Shown here: positions 1-9,028 of the stretch, piece by piece
Layout of the letters: every line of letters starts with the position of its first letter
How positions within the stretch are numbered: position 1 is the stretch's first letter
Assembly: GCA_031254575.1 (NCBI GenBank)
Contig: JAIRUE010000017.1
Location: 1-46,034 of the forward strand
Direction: 5' to 3'
Origin: Oscillospiraceae bacterium
GTDB taxonomy: Bacteria > Bacillota > Clostridia > Oscillospirales > UBA929
Length of the DNA stretch: 46,034 bases
Made by a program: the position numbers and the translations under genes
The notes under the pieces: generated by a model
Seen by the model: only the letters and a program-made list of their open reading frames with translations
Database searches by the model: none
Told to the model about the DNA's origin: nothing

Positions 1-1
1 T

Positions 2-649
2 TACAGGGCGACAAACGGCGAGCGTGGGACGGTGTTGGCGGCTTATATGAATTACGGGAAAAACGGCGATACGTTTAACCGCCCCGGTATCAATCTGACA
101 AACGCCGCGTTGCTGGCGGCCGGCGGGAGCCATTTGGAGCTGGGCGACACCGGGATGCTGTGCAGCGAATATTATCCAGGCAAATCCCTGCGAATCACAG
201 AGGAGTTATCCGACGACCTGCGCCGGTATTATTCCTTTATGACGGCGTATGAAAACCTGTTGCGCGGTCCGGGGCTGAGCGAAATCGCCAGCAGCGTCTA
301 TATCGGCGGAAATCTTACGTCTTCTCTCGCGGAAAAAGACCGTGTCTGGTCCTTCTCCAAACAAAAAGAAGACGGAACGGAAATCTGTCACTTCATCAAC
401 CTGATGGGGGCGGCTCATACCAACTGGGCGGATGAAAAGGGGACGCAAAAGGAGCCCACGCTGCTGCTTAATCAGACAGTCCGGCTGTATCCCGCGAAGA
501 TCCCCCGGACCGTCTCGCTGGCCTCGCCCGACTGGCAGCGCGGTATTATGGCGGAAATTCCTTTTATCCCCGGAAAGGACGGCCGCGGCGATTATATCGA
601 GTTTGTTCTGCCGCTGCTGGAATACTGGACCATGATCGTCATGGAGTAA
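2..649 (+). CDS. GH66 dextranase-type enzyme, C-terminal part (5' end outside window)
   Basis: The open frame runs in from the left edge and ends at TAA 647-649. The visible residues align with the second GH66 protein of this window (start 14057). Shared blocks are VLAAYMNYG, the SHLELG segment, EYYP, ITEELSDDLRRYYSF versus MSKSLSDSMERHYDF, and AYENLL. Family GH66 acts on alpha-1,6-glucan as dextranases or cycloisomaltooligosaccharide glucanotransferases. Directly after YMNYG this protein continues into domain C, without the CBM35 domain that the paralogue carries there, and it stops after EYWTMIVME without a C-terminal CBM35. Both points favour a plain dextranase. The catalytic Asp and Glu and any signal peptide lie outside the window, so location and activity cannot be judged. 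It sits 35 bp upstream of the first transporter gene and is probably co-transcribed with it. Confidence 0.85.
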   Translation, partial: YRATNGERGTVLAAYMNYGKNGDTFNRPGINLTNAALLAAGGSHLELGDTGMLCSEYYPGKSLRITEELSDDLRRYYSFMTAYENLLRGPGLSEIASSVYIGGNLTSSLAEKDRVWSFSKQKEDGTEICHFINLMGAAHTNWADEKGTQKEPTLLLNQTVRLYPAKIPRTVSLASPDWQRGIMAEIPFIPGKDGRGDYIEFVLPLLEYWTMIVME

Positions 650-684
650 ACGGGAATGATTCATAACAAGAAAGGACGAGAAAT

Positions 685-2196
685 ATGAAAACGGCCCAGC
701 GCTTCATAATCTTAACGCTCTGCCTGCTGCTATGCGTATCCTTAGCCGCCTGTAACGGCACGCCGAGTCCCCCGGACAATAACGGCCCGTCGGATTCCGG
801 CGGTCCTTCCGGCGGCGGTCCCGTTGTGAGTGCTCTTCCGGCAGATGACGGAAATGATGACAACGCGAGATACCAGATCAGCGGGAAGGTAGTGGCGGCG
901 ACAAATGCCGGGCGGTCAACCGACCTGTACGCTCTGTGGGAGAACTTTAATGAGTATTATCCCAATATTGAGCTGGAGATCCTGGAATATGAAATCGGAA
1001 CGGCGGAATTTATGACGGCACAAGCGTCCGCGGGCGCCATGCCGGACGTCGTCATCGACGATGCGGATCAGATTTACTACTATGTTTCTCAGGGCTGGGT
1101 CTATCCGCTTGATTCCTTTGTAAAAAACGACGGCGACTTCTCCTATGTGCCGGGTATGATTACCGACAGTTATACATACGGCGGCAAGTTATACGCGCTC
1201 CCCATGCAGACGCATTTTAACACCATTTACATCAATTTGGATTTACTGGACGCTCTCAATATGGATTTGCCGGAATTTGACTGGACGCCGGAAGACTATA
1301 TGGAGTTTTTGAAAAACGGTACGACCGACGTCTATTCCGGCACGGAGATCCTTTGGGGCATTGATGAGCTTCTGGCCGGCGCGATGAATCCGAATACGGA
1401 TTTTTACGGGTTTTCATTGGCTGAGCATATGTTCAACATGTCCGCTTCATGGGTAGACGCGGTCGGCCTGATGCGCGAGATGCGGGTTTACCCCGGTCTG
1501 GAGGCGTGGAGCCTGCGAAACTCCGGCAGGGATGGCAGCGAATCGGACTATACGCGGAAATTTGGCTCTAGCAATTTGAGTGATATTCATATGGCGTTTA
1601 AGATGGGCAGAATCCTGTCCGATCCCCGGGGCACATGGGATAATAACTGGCTTAAAACAGACTGCGGTTTTGAGGGGGAATTCTTTCCGTTCCCGCAGGG
1701 AAAGGATGCTCCGGGCCATCTGCCCATGCACGTTGACTGCTCCTGGGTCGTTTCCACGGCGCGGGACCCGGAAGCCGCTTTTGAGGTCGCCCGTTTCTTT
1801 ACGTACAGTCTGGAAGGCAACCTGGAACGCATGGCCATACATGAAAACGGCGATACCGGTCAGTATACCGTTAATAACGACTTCTACATCCCGACAACCA
1901 ATCATCCCGAGGTGCGCGGCCGCTTTGAAAACCTCCCCGGTATCACCGACGGCCTGGTATATATGTATGACAATATGAAAAACTCTTTCCGCGCGGACCT
2001 TTCCAAACTGGTTCCGGGCTGGTCGCAGGTCAATGACGAGTATCTCAGCCCCATGGGCAACGAAGTGCGGGACGGCATTACGGAAGCCGCGTCCGTGGCG
2101 GCCGAGTTTGATCAGACGGCCACGGCGGTCATTCAAAACTACTGGAATGACTTCCTCGATAAGCTGGACGCGGTTCAAGCCGTATTTGGTCAATAA
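685..2196 (+). CDS. ABC transporter sugar-binding lipoprotein (module A)
   Basis: A 503-residue extracellular solute-binding protein of the carbohydrate (CUT1, family 1) type. The N-terminus is a lipoprotein signal, MKTAQRFIILTLCLLLCVSLAAC, with lipobox LAAC, followed by a low-complexity Pro/Gly/Ser linker that tethers the binding domain to the membrane. The mature part has the usual signs of the fold: a YYPNIELEI strand early, the MPDVVIDDAD ligand-lobe motif, YGGKLYALPMQ, and a C-terminal helix. GAAAGGA lies before the ATG. Its likely role is to present gluco-oligosaccharides, probably cyclic or linear isomaltooligosaccharides given the GH66 genes on both sides, to the permeases encoded downstream. 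It is the positional equivalent of the lipoprotein at 23014, but the two differ much more in sequence than the other module members do. Specificity is inferred from context only. Confidence 0.9.
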   Translation: MKTAQRFIILTLCLLLCVSLAACNGTPSPPDNNGPSDSGGPSGGGPVVSALPADDGNDDNARYQISGKVVAATNAGRSTDLYALWENFNEYYPNIELEILEYEIGTAEFMTAQASAGAMPDVVIDDADQIYYYVSQGWVYPLDSFVKNDGDFSYVPGMITDSYTYGGKLYALPMQTHFNTIYINLDLLDALNMDLPEFDWTPEDYMEFLKNGTTDVYSGTEILWGIDELLAGAMNPNTDFYGFSLAEHMFNMSASWVDAVGLMREMRVYPGLEAWSLRNSGRDGSESDYTRKFGSSNLSDIHMAFKMGRILSDPRGTWDNNWLKTDCGFEGEFFPFPQGKDAPGHLPMHVDCSWVVSTARDPEAAFEVARFFTYSLEGNLERMAIHENGDTGQYTVNNDFYIPTTNHPEVRGRFENLPGITDGLVYMYDNMKNSFRADLSKLVPGWSQVNDEYLSPMGNEVRDGITEAASVAAEFDQTATAVIQNYWNDFLDKLDAVQAVFGQ

Positions 2197-2209
2197 CGCG
2201 CTCGGCGCG
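2197..2209 (+). other. Small GC hairpin after the binding-protein gene
   Basis: A perfect 5-bp stem (CGCGC / GCGCG) with a 3-base loop starts one base after the stop codon of the binding lipoprotein gene, with no U-tract. Hairpins in this position in ABC operons often stabilise the binding-protein mRNA relative to the permease mRNA. Module B has a much stronger hairpin in the same place (24738-24771). Confidence 0.35.
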
Positions 2210-2243
2210 GGATCCGCATTCTAAGAAAAGGAGGGGCGGAAGG

Positions 2244-5114
2244 ATGAAGAAACGTTTGCTGTGGCTCTCCGTTTTGGTTGTCATACTGCTGTGTGTCGTT
2301 CTGCCCCTTTGCTTTGCCGGCAGATATGGGGACGGGGTTCCGGACGCGGCGATCCGTCAGGTGAGCGTCGGCGCGGCGAGATGGAACATCTATCAGGAGG
2401 CCGATATTGTGCAGGCCATCCCATGGCAGGATATAACGGCCGCCGAGGGGCGGGCTTGTGCCGGGGGGCTGCTTCTCCCGCCGGGGTCGGCCGCCGGGAT
2501 CCCGCTTGATTTGCCGGAAGCGGGCGTATACCGGCTCGCGTTACGGTATACGCTGCCAAATCCGTCGGTATTGGACGCCGTGTTTACATTACAGACGGAG
2601 CAAGGCGCGGCTTGCGCGACCCTTTCGGTCATCTGGAGCGATGCCGACACGCCCTATCCCGCCGACCGGTACGGCAACGAGTTGAACCGCGGGCAATCCG
2701 CTTTGGATTTGTTTGTCTCCGCCGCGATGAAAGTCCAGGGCTCTGTGGGATCAGAGGATATATTGCTGTTTTTGCCCGCCGGCGGCAGTGTGCTGTATAT
2801 ACGGCCGGACACACAGGAGATCCTGCTGGAATCCGTTTGGGTGCTGAGGGAACAAAGCGGCGGCGCCTCGGACATATCCGGCGGCGCGGAAAACGGCTGT
2901 CTAGTCATGCTTGAGGCGGAGAATTACACGTTAAAATCCGATTCGTTCATTCGCGCCAAGGGTGTGCGCGATCCGGCCCTGTCGCCGTATGACACATACA
3001 AACGCAGGATGAACACGATAGATGAAAACTCATGGAAAACCGCCGGCCAGAAAATATTGTGGACGTTTGAGGTACCGGAAAGCGGCCTTTACAGGGCCGG
3101 ATTCCGGTACAGCCAGTATTCACGGCCCGGAAAGCTGTCGTACCGCCGTCTGGAAATTGACGGGACCCTTTATGCGGGCACACACTCACAAATCCCGTTC
3201 GCGCCCACCCGTCAGGATGAATACCGGAACTATATACCGGACGTATGCGCCGCCGTTTATCTGGAAAAAGGGATACACACGCTGGCGATGACCTCTGTGC
3301 TTGGGCCGGAGGAGGAGGTATATCACGAACTGACGCGTATACTGTATACTATAGCGGATATGGGGATGGACCTGAAAAAGCTCACGGCGGGCAACACAGA
3401 TAAAAACCGCACATGGAATATGGATGCGTATCTGCCGGATATACCGGGACGCCTGCTGCAGGCGGCGGATGAGCTTGAGCAGTGTTATTCCCGGCTGTCC
3501 CTGTCATCGGGCATTGATCCCGTGTACGCATCAGATCTGATTTACGCCGCCGGGACGCTCCGTAAGATATGCGGGGAAACGCGCACGCTGCCCAATAAAG
3601 TAAGTCTTATCAGCGAGGGAGATACCTCCGTCAGCGCTTCGATAGGCAATGTATTGCAGGAACTGGTTGAGACGCCCCTTTCTCTGGACCGCATATATCT
3701 GACATCCGGCGCGGTCCCGCCCAATGATGAGGTCTCCTTTTTTACACGCGCGGGAGAAAGCCTGCGCGCGTTCGCGCACACGTTTGCCGAAGGGGCGGGG
3801 CAAACCGGATATGCGGAGGACGGGAACGCGGACTCGAACGAGTTGCAGGTTTGGGCCGGAATGTCCATGCAGCACGCGGAGGTGCTGCAGCAATTGATCG
3901 ATCAGGATTATAATATGGTAAACGGAACAAACATTCAACTGTCTATCATGCCCAACGCTCAGAAACTGGTGCTTGCCAACGCGACGGGAACCGGTCCGGA
4001 TGTTGTTATGGGCGTGCCGTTTTATCTTCCCTATGATTTCGCGGTCCGCGGAGCCGCGAAAAACCTGTTGGAATACGAGGACTTTTTGGAGGGTTACCTG
4101 CGGCAATACAATTTGGAAGGCCTTTTGCCCCTCTGTTATGACGGCGGGGTTTACGGAGCGGTGGAAAGCGTCAATTTTCAGGTCCTTTACTACCGGAAGG
4201 ATATCCTTGATAAGTTAGGGCTGTCAATTCCGGATACATGGGATGACGTCGTTTATATGATGCCGGAGTTATTGCGGCATGAAATGAATTTTAACGTATC
4301 GCTGGCTAACAATATCGGTTTCAAGACGTTCAATACAACCGGTCCGTTTATCTATCAGAACGGGGGGCATTTTTACGCAAATGACGGGGCGTCTTCCGGG
4401 TTTACCCAAGAGGCTACCGTAAGGGGTTTTACGCAAATGACGGCTTTATTCTCGGCATACTCCCTAAGCGAATATGTCGCCAATTTCTTTGACGCGTTCC
4501 GCTACGGCGAAGTGCCGATAGGCGTCAGCGGCTTTGATATGTACATGCGCCTGTCGGTTGCCGCGCCCGAATTACAGGGTCTTTGGGACATTGCGCTCAC
4601 GCCGGGTCAGAAGACCGGCGGCGATATCCTGCGCTATCAGTCGGCGGACAGTACGGCCTGCATGATTTTCTCCGATTCAGACAAGCCTTATGAGGCCTGG
4701 GCGTTTTTGAGATGGTGGTTATCGGACGCGACGCAGATCCGGTTTTCCTATCTTCTTGAGAACACATATGGAACCGAATACCGCTGGAATACCGCAAACC
4801 TCGGCGCGTTCTCCCAGCTTCCGTACCCGGAGGAGCACAAGGCGGTCATTCTTGAGCAATTGGGCTGGCAGAAGGAAAACTTGCGGCATCCGGCGGGATA
4901 TATGGTGGAACGGGAGTCCTCGAACGTATGGAACAACGTGGTGGCCAACAATAAGGAAATGATGGCTTCTATAGACCGGGCAAAGATTGCCTCCGACCGG
5001 GAAATCATCCGGAAATTAAAAGAGTTTGGGTTCCTTGGCAAAGACGGGGATTTGATCAGGCCGTACCCGATCGACACCGTTGAAAGGCTGATAGAAGAGG
5101 CGGGCGGCTCATGA
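2244..5114 (+). CDS. Membrane-anchored beta-sandwich / solute-binding protein fusion (module A)
   Basis: A 956-residue protein with an unusual layout. Residues about 4-26 form one hydrophobic anchor with no lipobox cysteine. Residues about 45-215 and 225-380 look like two beta-sandwich, CBM-like domains; the second begins MLEAENYT, typical of CBM6/35-type modules. A helical linker begins near the DKNRTW motif at about residue 390. From about residue 533 a complete family 1 solute-binding domain follows (MPNAQKLVLANATGTGPDVVMG, then YGAVESVNFQVLYYRKDIL). The GGAGGGG ribosome site is 8 bases before the ATG. It overlaps the next permease gene by ATGA. The paralogue at 24809 has the same architecture and shares DKNRTW, IPYDLAVRGA-like and FFNAFRYG-like blocks. 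I infer a fixed second receptor that docks glycan near the permeases. It may bind polymer through the sandwich domains. Confidence 0.8.
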   Translation: MKKRLLWLSVLVVILLCVVLPLCFAGRYGDGVPDAAIRQVSVGAARWNIYQEADIVQAIPWQDITAAEGRACAGGLLLPPGSAAGIPLDLPEAGVYRLALRYTLPNPSVLDAVFTLQTEQGAACATLSVIWSDADTPYPADRYGNELNRGQSALDLFVSAAMKVQGSVGSEDILLFLPAGGSVLYIRPDTQEILLESVWVLREQSGGASDISGGAENGCLVMLEAENYTLKSDSFIRAKGVRDPALSPYDTYKRRMNTIDENSWKTAGQKILWTFEVPESGLYRAGFRYSQYSRPGKLSYRRLEIDGTLYAGTHSQIPFAPTRQDEYRNYIPDVCAAVYLEKGIHTLAMTSVLGPEEEVYHELTRILYTIADMGMDLKKLTAGNTDKNRTWNMDAYLPDIPGRLLQAADELEQCYSRLSLSSGIDPVYASDLIYAAGTLRKICGETRTLPNKVSLISEGDTSVSASIGNVLQELVETPLSLDRIYLTSGAVPPNDEVSFFTRAGESLRAFAHTFAEGAGQTGYAEDGNADSNELQVWAGMSMQHAEVLQQLIDQDYNMVNGTNIQLSIMPNAQKLVLANATGTGPDVVMGVPFYLPYDFAVRGAAKNLLEYEDFLEGYLRQYNLEGLLPLCYDGGVYGAVESVNFQVLYYRKDILDKLGLSIPDTWDDVVYMMPELLRHEMNFNVSLANNIGFKTFNTTGPFIYQNGGHFYANDGASSGFTQEATVRGFTQMTALFSAYSLSEYVANFFDAFRYGEVPIGVSGFDMYMRLSVAAPELQGLWDIALTPGQKTGGDILRYQSADSTACMIFSDSDKPYEAWAFLRWWLSDATQIRFSYLLENTYGTEYRWNTANLGAFSQLPYPEEHKAVILEQLGWQKENLRHPAGYMVERESSNVWNNVVANNKEMMASIDRAKIASDREIIRKLKEFGFLGKDGDLIRPYPIDTVERLIEEAGGS

Positions 5115-6037
5115 ACCGAGTGATACGTACACGCGGAGCGGCTGCAAAAGATTTTGTGAGCCGTCATACAGCCGGGATCATGCTTTTTCCCTATGGGCTC
5201 CTCTTTGCGATGTTCATCATCATACCCGTTGTCGCGGCGTTTATGTTATCCTTTACGGATTTTGATACGATAAGGCGTCCCGGTTTCGCCGGGCTGAAAA
5301 ACTACATCACTTTGCTGACGGCGGACGAGGTTTTTATGAAGAAGGTCCTGCCGAACACGATCCTTTTTTCGTTAATCGCGGGCGTGGGCGGGTATATCCT
5401 TTCGTTCCTTCTGGCATGGAGTCTGGCGCAATTGACTAAAATCCCGCGCACCGTTATGGCGATTATCATTTATTTACCGTCTATGACGGGCGGCGTTCTG
5501 CTCAGCGCGGTATGGAGCGTGATCTTCTCGGGAGAAAAAAACGGGTACCTAAATTATGCCCTCTTAAAACTCGGGATGATTGAAAAGCCGGTGCTTTGGC
5601 TGCAATCGGAATCGACCCTGCTGACGATCATGCTGGTCGTCACGTTATGGTCGGGCATGGGTATTGGGTTTTTGGCTATTTTAGCAGGCATTATGAATGT
5701 AAATCAGGAGTTATACGAAGCCGCGTATATTGACGGCGTCAGCAACCGGTTTCAGGAGATCATCTATATCACGATTCCCAGCACACGCCCGCAGATGCTG
5801 TTCGGCGCGGTCATGGCAATCGTCAATACCTTTTCGCAGAGCGGAGTGGGCGCCGCGCTCTCCGGCGCCAACCCGACGCCGGGAAATGCCGGCCAGCTAA
5901 TCGTACCCCACATTGAGGATTACGGATTTTTGAGGTATGAGATGGGGTATGCCGCCGCCGTCAGCGTAGCGTTATTATTATTGATCCGCCTTTCGTCCGT
6001 CGGCGCGAATAAACTGTTTGGATCGAAGGAGGACTGA
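5111..6037 (+). CDS. Sugar ABC transporter permease 1, MalF/UgpA-like (module A)
   Basis: A 308-residue integral membrane protein with about six hydrophobic helices. The first follows a short basic N-terminus. The EAA loop, which contacts the ATPase, reads EAAYIDGVSNRFQEIIYITIP and keeps the conserved Gly and Pro. This is a CUT1 family inner-membrane subunit that pairs with the next gene product to form the translocation path. The start ATG overlaps the stop of the binding-protein fusion (ATGA), so translation is probably coupled. It is closely similar to the permease at 27742: both have the LPSMTGGV / MPSMAGGV, SGANPTP and HIEDY motifs. No ATPase gene is present in the window, so a shared MsmX-type ATPase encoded elsewhere is likely. 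Confidence 0.93.
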   Translation: MNRVIRTRGAAAKDFVSRHTAGIMLFPYGLLFAMFIIIPVVAAFMLSFTDFDTIRRPGFAGLKNYITLLTADEVFMKKVLPNTILFSLIAGVGGYILSFLLAWSLAQLTKIPRTVMAIIIYLPSMTGGVLLSAVWSVIFSGEKNGYLNYALLKLGMIEKPVLWLQSESTLLTIMLVVTLWSGMGIGFLAILAGIMNVNQELYEAAYIDGVSNRFQEIIYITIPSTRPQMLFGAVMAIVNTFSQSGVGAALSGANPTPGNAGQLIVPHIEDYGFLRYEMGYAAAVSVALLLLIRLSSVGANKLFGSKED

Positions 6038-6041
6038 TGAG

Positions 6042-6959
6042 GTGTCTCAAAAACATAAACGGCGGCTTATCCAAAACGGCATCAACCCCACGCGTTTTTC
6101 CCGCGGCCAGGTCAAGTTTTACACTTACCTCATCCCCATATGCCTCGTTATGGCGCTGCCTATCGTATTCTTTTTCATGAACGCCTTTAAGCCTATGGAA
6201 GAGCTCCTCGCGTATCCTCCGCGTTTTTATGTGAACCGGCCGACTCTTGATAATTTCCGCCGCCTGTTTTCCATATCATCCTCCACAACGATCCCCGCTT
6301 CACGCTATTTATTTAACAGCATCCTCTCAACGGCGCTTGTCATGGCCGCGTCGCTCTGCATGTCGGTTTCAGCCGGATATGCCTTATCTAAAAAGCGGTT
6401 CAAGCTGAGAGGCGCCATGATGGAAATCAACAATCTGGCGCTCATGTTCGTGGCGGTCGCCGTAATGATACCGAGATATTTTGTGATCGCGTATACCGGA
6501 CTGCAAAACAATTTTTTCGCCAACGTCGTTCCGCTGCTGGCTATGCCCGTCGGCCTTTTCTTAGTCAAGCAGTTTATTGACCAAGTCCCGGATACGCTTG
6601 TCGAGGCCGCCGTCATTGACGGAGCCGGCGATTTCCGGATACTGTGGCGCATCATCGTGCCGCTGGTCAAACCCGCGCTGGCTACCGTGTCAATCCTTTC
6701 GTTCCAGTTATCATGGAACAACGCGGAGGCGTCCATGCTGTATATCAACAACGAGACATACAAGACGTTCGCGTTCTACATGCAGAACCTCAGCGCGGGC
6801 GGTTCCTCCTTCCTGCAGAACGCCGCGGGCGGCAACAGCACGGCGGGGGCGGGCGTCGCAGCCGCCGCGATGCTGATTATGTTTTTGCCGAACCTGATAC
6901 TGTTTATCGTTTTGCAGTCGCAGGTTATGAATACAATGACACATTCCGGTATAAAGTAG
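6042..6959 (+). CDS. Sugar ABC transporter permease 2, MalG-like (module A)
   Basis: A permease of about 305 residues with six predicted helices and the EAA loop EAAVIDGAGDFRILWRIIVP. I place the start at GTG 6042 (MSQKHKRRLIQNG), because a strong GAAGGAGG ribosome site lies at 6025-6032. An in-frame TTG at 6018 would put that ribosome site inside the gene. It overlaps nothing and begins 4 bases after the first permease gene stops. The C-terminus VMNTMTHSGIK matches that of the module B permease at 28684 (VMNTMSHSGIK), a conserved tail of CUT1 MalG-type subunits. It should form the heterodimer with the 5111 gene product. Confidence 0.92.
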   Translation: MSQKHKRRLIQNGINPTRFSRGQVKFYTYLIPICLVMALPIVFFFMNAFKPMEELLAYPPRFYVNRPTLDNFRRLFSISSSTTIPASRYLFNSILSTALVMAASLCMSVSAGYALSKKRFKLRGAMMEINNLALMFVAVAVMIPRYFVIAYTGLQNNFFANVVPLLAMPVGLFLVKQFIDQVPDTLVEAAVIDGAGDFRILWRIIVPLVKPALATVSILSFQLSWNNAEASMLYINNETYKTFAFYMQNLSAGGSSFLQNAAGGNSTAGAGVAAAAMLIMFLPNLILFIVLQSQVMNTMTHSGIK

Positions 6960-6970
6960 GAGGGTCAGGT

Positions 6971-9028
6971 ATGCCGCGGCGATGGAAATACGCGTTATCA
7001 GCCTGCCTGTTGGCGTTTTGGCTCGTTCCCTGTGCCAGCGCCGGTGAAAGCACGGCTTATACCTATACGATCTCGGTAAACGGAGATTGGATCCGCACAC
7101 AGGACGCGTATTTGCCGGGACATCTTTTATTTCAGGACGGAACGCTGAAAAAGCCGTATGATTTACATATTCACGGGGACTGTCTTTATATTGCCGATAC
7201 CGGAAACGGCAGTATTGTGCGGTATGACTTAAAAACCGGCGGGCAAATCCGTATCGGCGAAGGGGTGCTGAAAGGTCCGAGGGGAGTCTTTGTATCGGGT
7301 GACGGACGTTGCTATGTAGCCGATTATGACGCGGAATGCGTCGTGGTGTTTTCTCCTTTATTAGAGGTGGAAATGATACTTTCCCGGCCCGACAGTTATC
7401 TTTTCTCCGAGTTGAGCCGGTATAAGCCGACCGGCGTGGCCGTCGCGTCATCCGGTATTATTTACGTCGTGGGAGAAGGCTCCTATGAAGGGATCATGCA
7501 ATTTTCCTCCGCGGGTGAATTCCAGGGATACTATGCCGCCAACACATCAAATATCAGCTTCTTACAGCGCGTCCAGGAACTGATTTTTAGCGAGGAACAG
7601 CTCGGCCGTCTTCTGACACGGACGCCGCGCGCCATTTACGCCATTGATATTGACGATATGGACCTTGTGTTCAGCGTCACGCAGGACGCCGCGGTCAGTT
7701 TTGCCTGGCGGGACGCCGTCCATTCCGGGGACAACAATGTAAAACGCCATAACTATGCCGGGGTGAATATTCTGCGTAAAAATGGGGGTATGGCGCAGGA
7801 ATGGAATTTTGCCGACATCGCGGTTGGCCCCAACGGGGGCTGTTACGCCCTGACATCTACGGGTCTGATCAATGAATACGACAGCTCCGGGAATCTTGTC
7901 TTTTCCTTTGGAGGCCGTGCCATATCCTCCGAACGGAGCGGGCTGTTTACAGCGGCGGCCGCAATCGATACCGATGAAAACGGGTATTTATATGTTTTGG
8001 ATATGGAACGCGGTTTTGTCCAGACGTTCTACCCTACGGAGTTTGCGTCCGCCACAAACACGGCGATTGCCGAACTGATGAGAGGAAATTATAGTCAAAG
8101 CGAACAGATTTGGGTTGAACTCCTGCGGTTGAACGGCATGTCTTTTCTGGCGCATTACGGATACGCCAAATGCCTGTTTGCGCAGCAGCGGTTTGACGAG
8201 GCGCTGGAGCAGTTTAGAATAGCGCGCGACATACCCGGCTATTCCGAGAGCTTCTGGGAACTGCGCGACGCGTGGCTGAACCGCTGGATTGCCTCTCTGC
8301 TGATCGGCTTGACGGCGGTAAGCGTCCTTTATTGGCTGGGACGTAAGCTGTACCGCCGCTTTCGCTCTTCCCCGCCGCGGGAACGGAGGCCGCCGGGCGG
8401 GTGGAGAGGAGACGCCCGGCTGCTTGTTGAAATGCTGCGGCATCCTATCGACGGCTTTTACTATATAAAACGCGGTGAAAAGGGGAGCGTCGGATTTGCG
8501 TCGGGCCTGTATATCGCGGCGCTGGCTATCTGGTTTTGGGACCGTTTGTTCCGCGGGTTTGTCTTCAATCAGGCAAATATCAGGTTTGAGCAACCCCTGA
8601 CGGTGGCGCTGCTTTTTATCATACCGGTAGGGCTGTGGGTAACGGGCAATTATTTTGTGTCTTCCATTAACGAAGGCGAGGGCAGATTCCGGGCCGTATA
8701 CATAGGGACCGCATACGCGCTGTCGCCTTATATCATACTGATGCCCATTCCGTTACTGCTGAGTTATGTATTGACGCTCAACGAGGCGTTTGTCATCTCA
8801 TTCTCCACGATGTTTTTTCTGGTATGGAGCGGGGTTCTGATTTTTATAAGCGTATCCGAAATCCATAATTACCGTTTTGGCGGAACGGTAAAAAACATAT
8901 TGCTCACCTTCTTTTTCATGATAATGGCCGTTGTAATCTTCGTCGTCCTGTACTTAATCTGGCGGCAGGTACTCACATTTTTCGGCGCGGCCGGAGGGGA
9001 GGCGTACTATCGTGTCACGGATTTTTAA
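6971..9028 (+). CDS. NHL-repeat / TPR / Yip1-domain membrane protein (module A)
   Basis: A 685-residue protein. The chosen ATG at 6971 follows AGGAGGGT and gives a clean signal peptide (MPRRWKYALSACLLAFWLVP...ASA); the longer frame upstream lies inside the permease gene. In order: signal; about 300 residues of NHL/beta-propeller-type repeats with motifs such as LYIADTGNGSIVRYD; a TPR-like helical pair (about residues 355-410, with NYSQSEQIW and QRFDEALEQF); a transmembrane helix near 430-450; the conserved HPIDGFYYIKR motif; and a Yip1-like region with about five membrane helices (motifs SSINEGEG and EIHNYRF). The propeller and TPR parts are probably outside the cell. Its function is unknown. 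Constant placement between the permease pairs suggests a scaffold, gate or sensor for the transporter. Its 3' end overlaps the DUF5696-like gene by 17 bases. Confidence 0.82.
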   Translation: MPRRWKYALSACLLAFWLVPCASAGESTAYTYTISVNGDWIRTQDAYLPGHLLFQDGTLKKPYDLHIHGDCLYIADTGNGSIVRYDLKTGGQIRIGEGVLKGPRGVFVSGDGRCYVADYDAECVVVFSPLLEVEMILSRPDSYLFSELSRYKPTGVAVASSGIIYVVGEGSYEGIMQFSSAGEFQGYYAANTSNISFLQRVQELIFSEEQLGRLLTRTPRAIYAIDIDDMDLVFSVTQDAAVSFAWRDAVHSGDNNVKRHNYAGVNILRKNGGMAQEWNFADIAVGPNGGCYALTSTGLINEYDSSGNLVFSFGGRAISSERSGLFTAAAAIDTDENGYLYVLDMERGFVQTFYPTEFASATNTAIAELMRGNYSQSEQIWVELLRLNGMSFLAHYGYAKCLFAQQRFDEALEQFRIARDIPGYSESFWELRDAWLNRWIASLLIGLTAVSVLYWLGRKLYRRFRSSPPRERRPPGGWRGDARLLVEMLRHPIDGFYYIKRGEKGSVGFASGLYIAALAIWFWDRLFRGFVFNQANIRFEQPLTVALLFIIPVGLWVTGNYFVSSINEGEGRFRAVYIGTAYALSPYIILMPIPLLLSYVLTLNEAFVISFSTMFFLVWSGVLIFISVSEIHNYRFGGTVKNILLTFFFMIMAVVIFVVLYLIWRQVLTFFGAAGGEAYYRVTDF

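Noticed and set aside
6644..6970. N-terminal extension of the NHL-Yip1 protein into the permease gene
   Set aside because: The extension would be read out of frame through a conserved permease; AGGAGGGT and a signal peptide fix the start at 6971.
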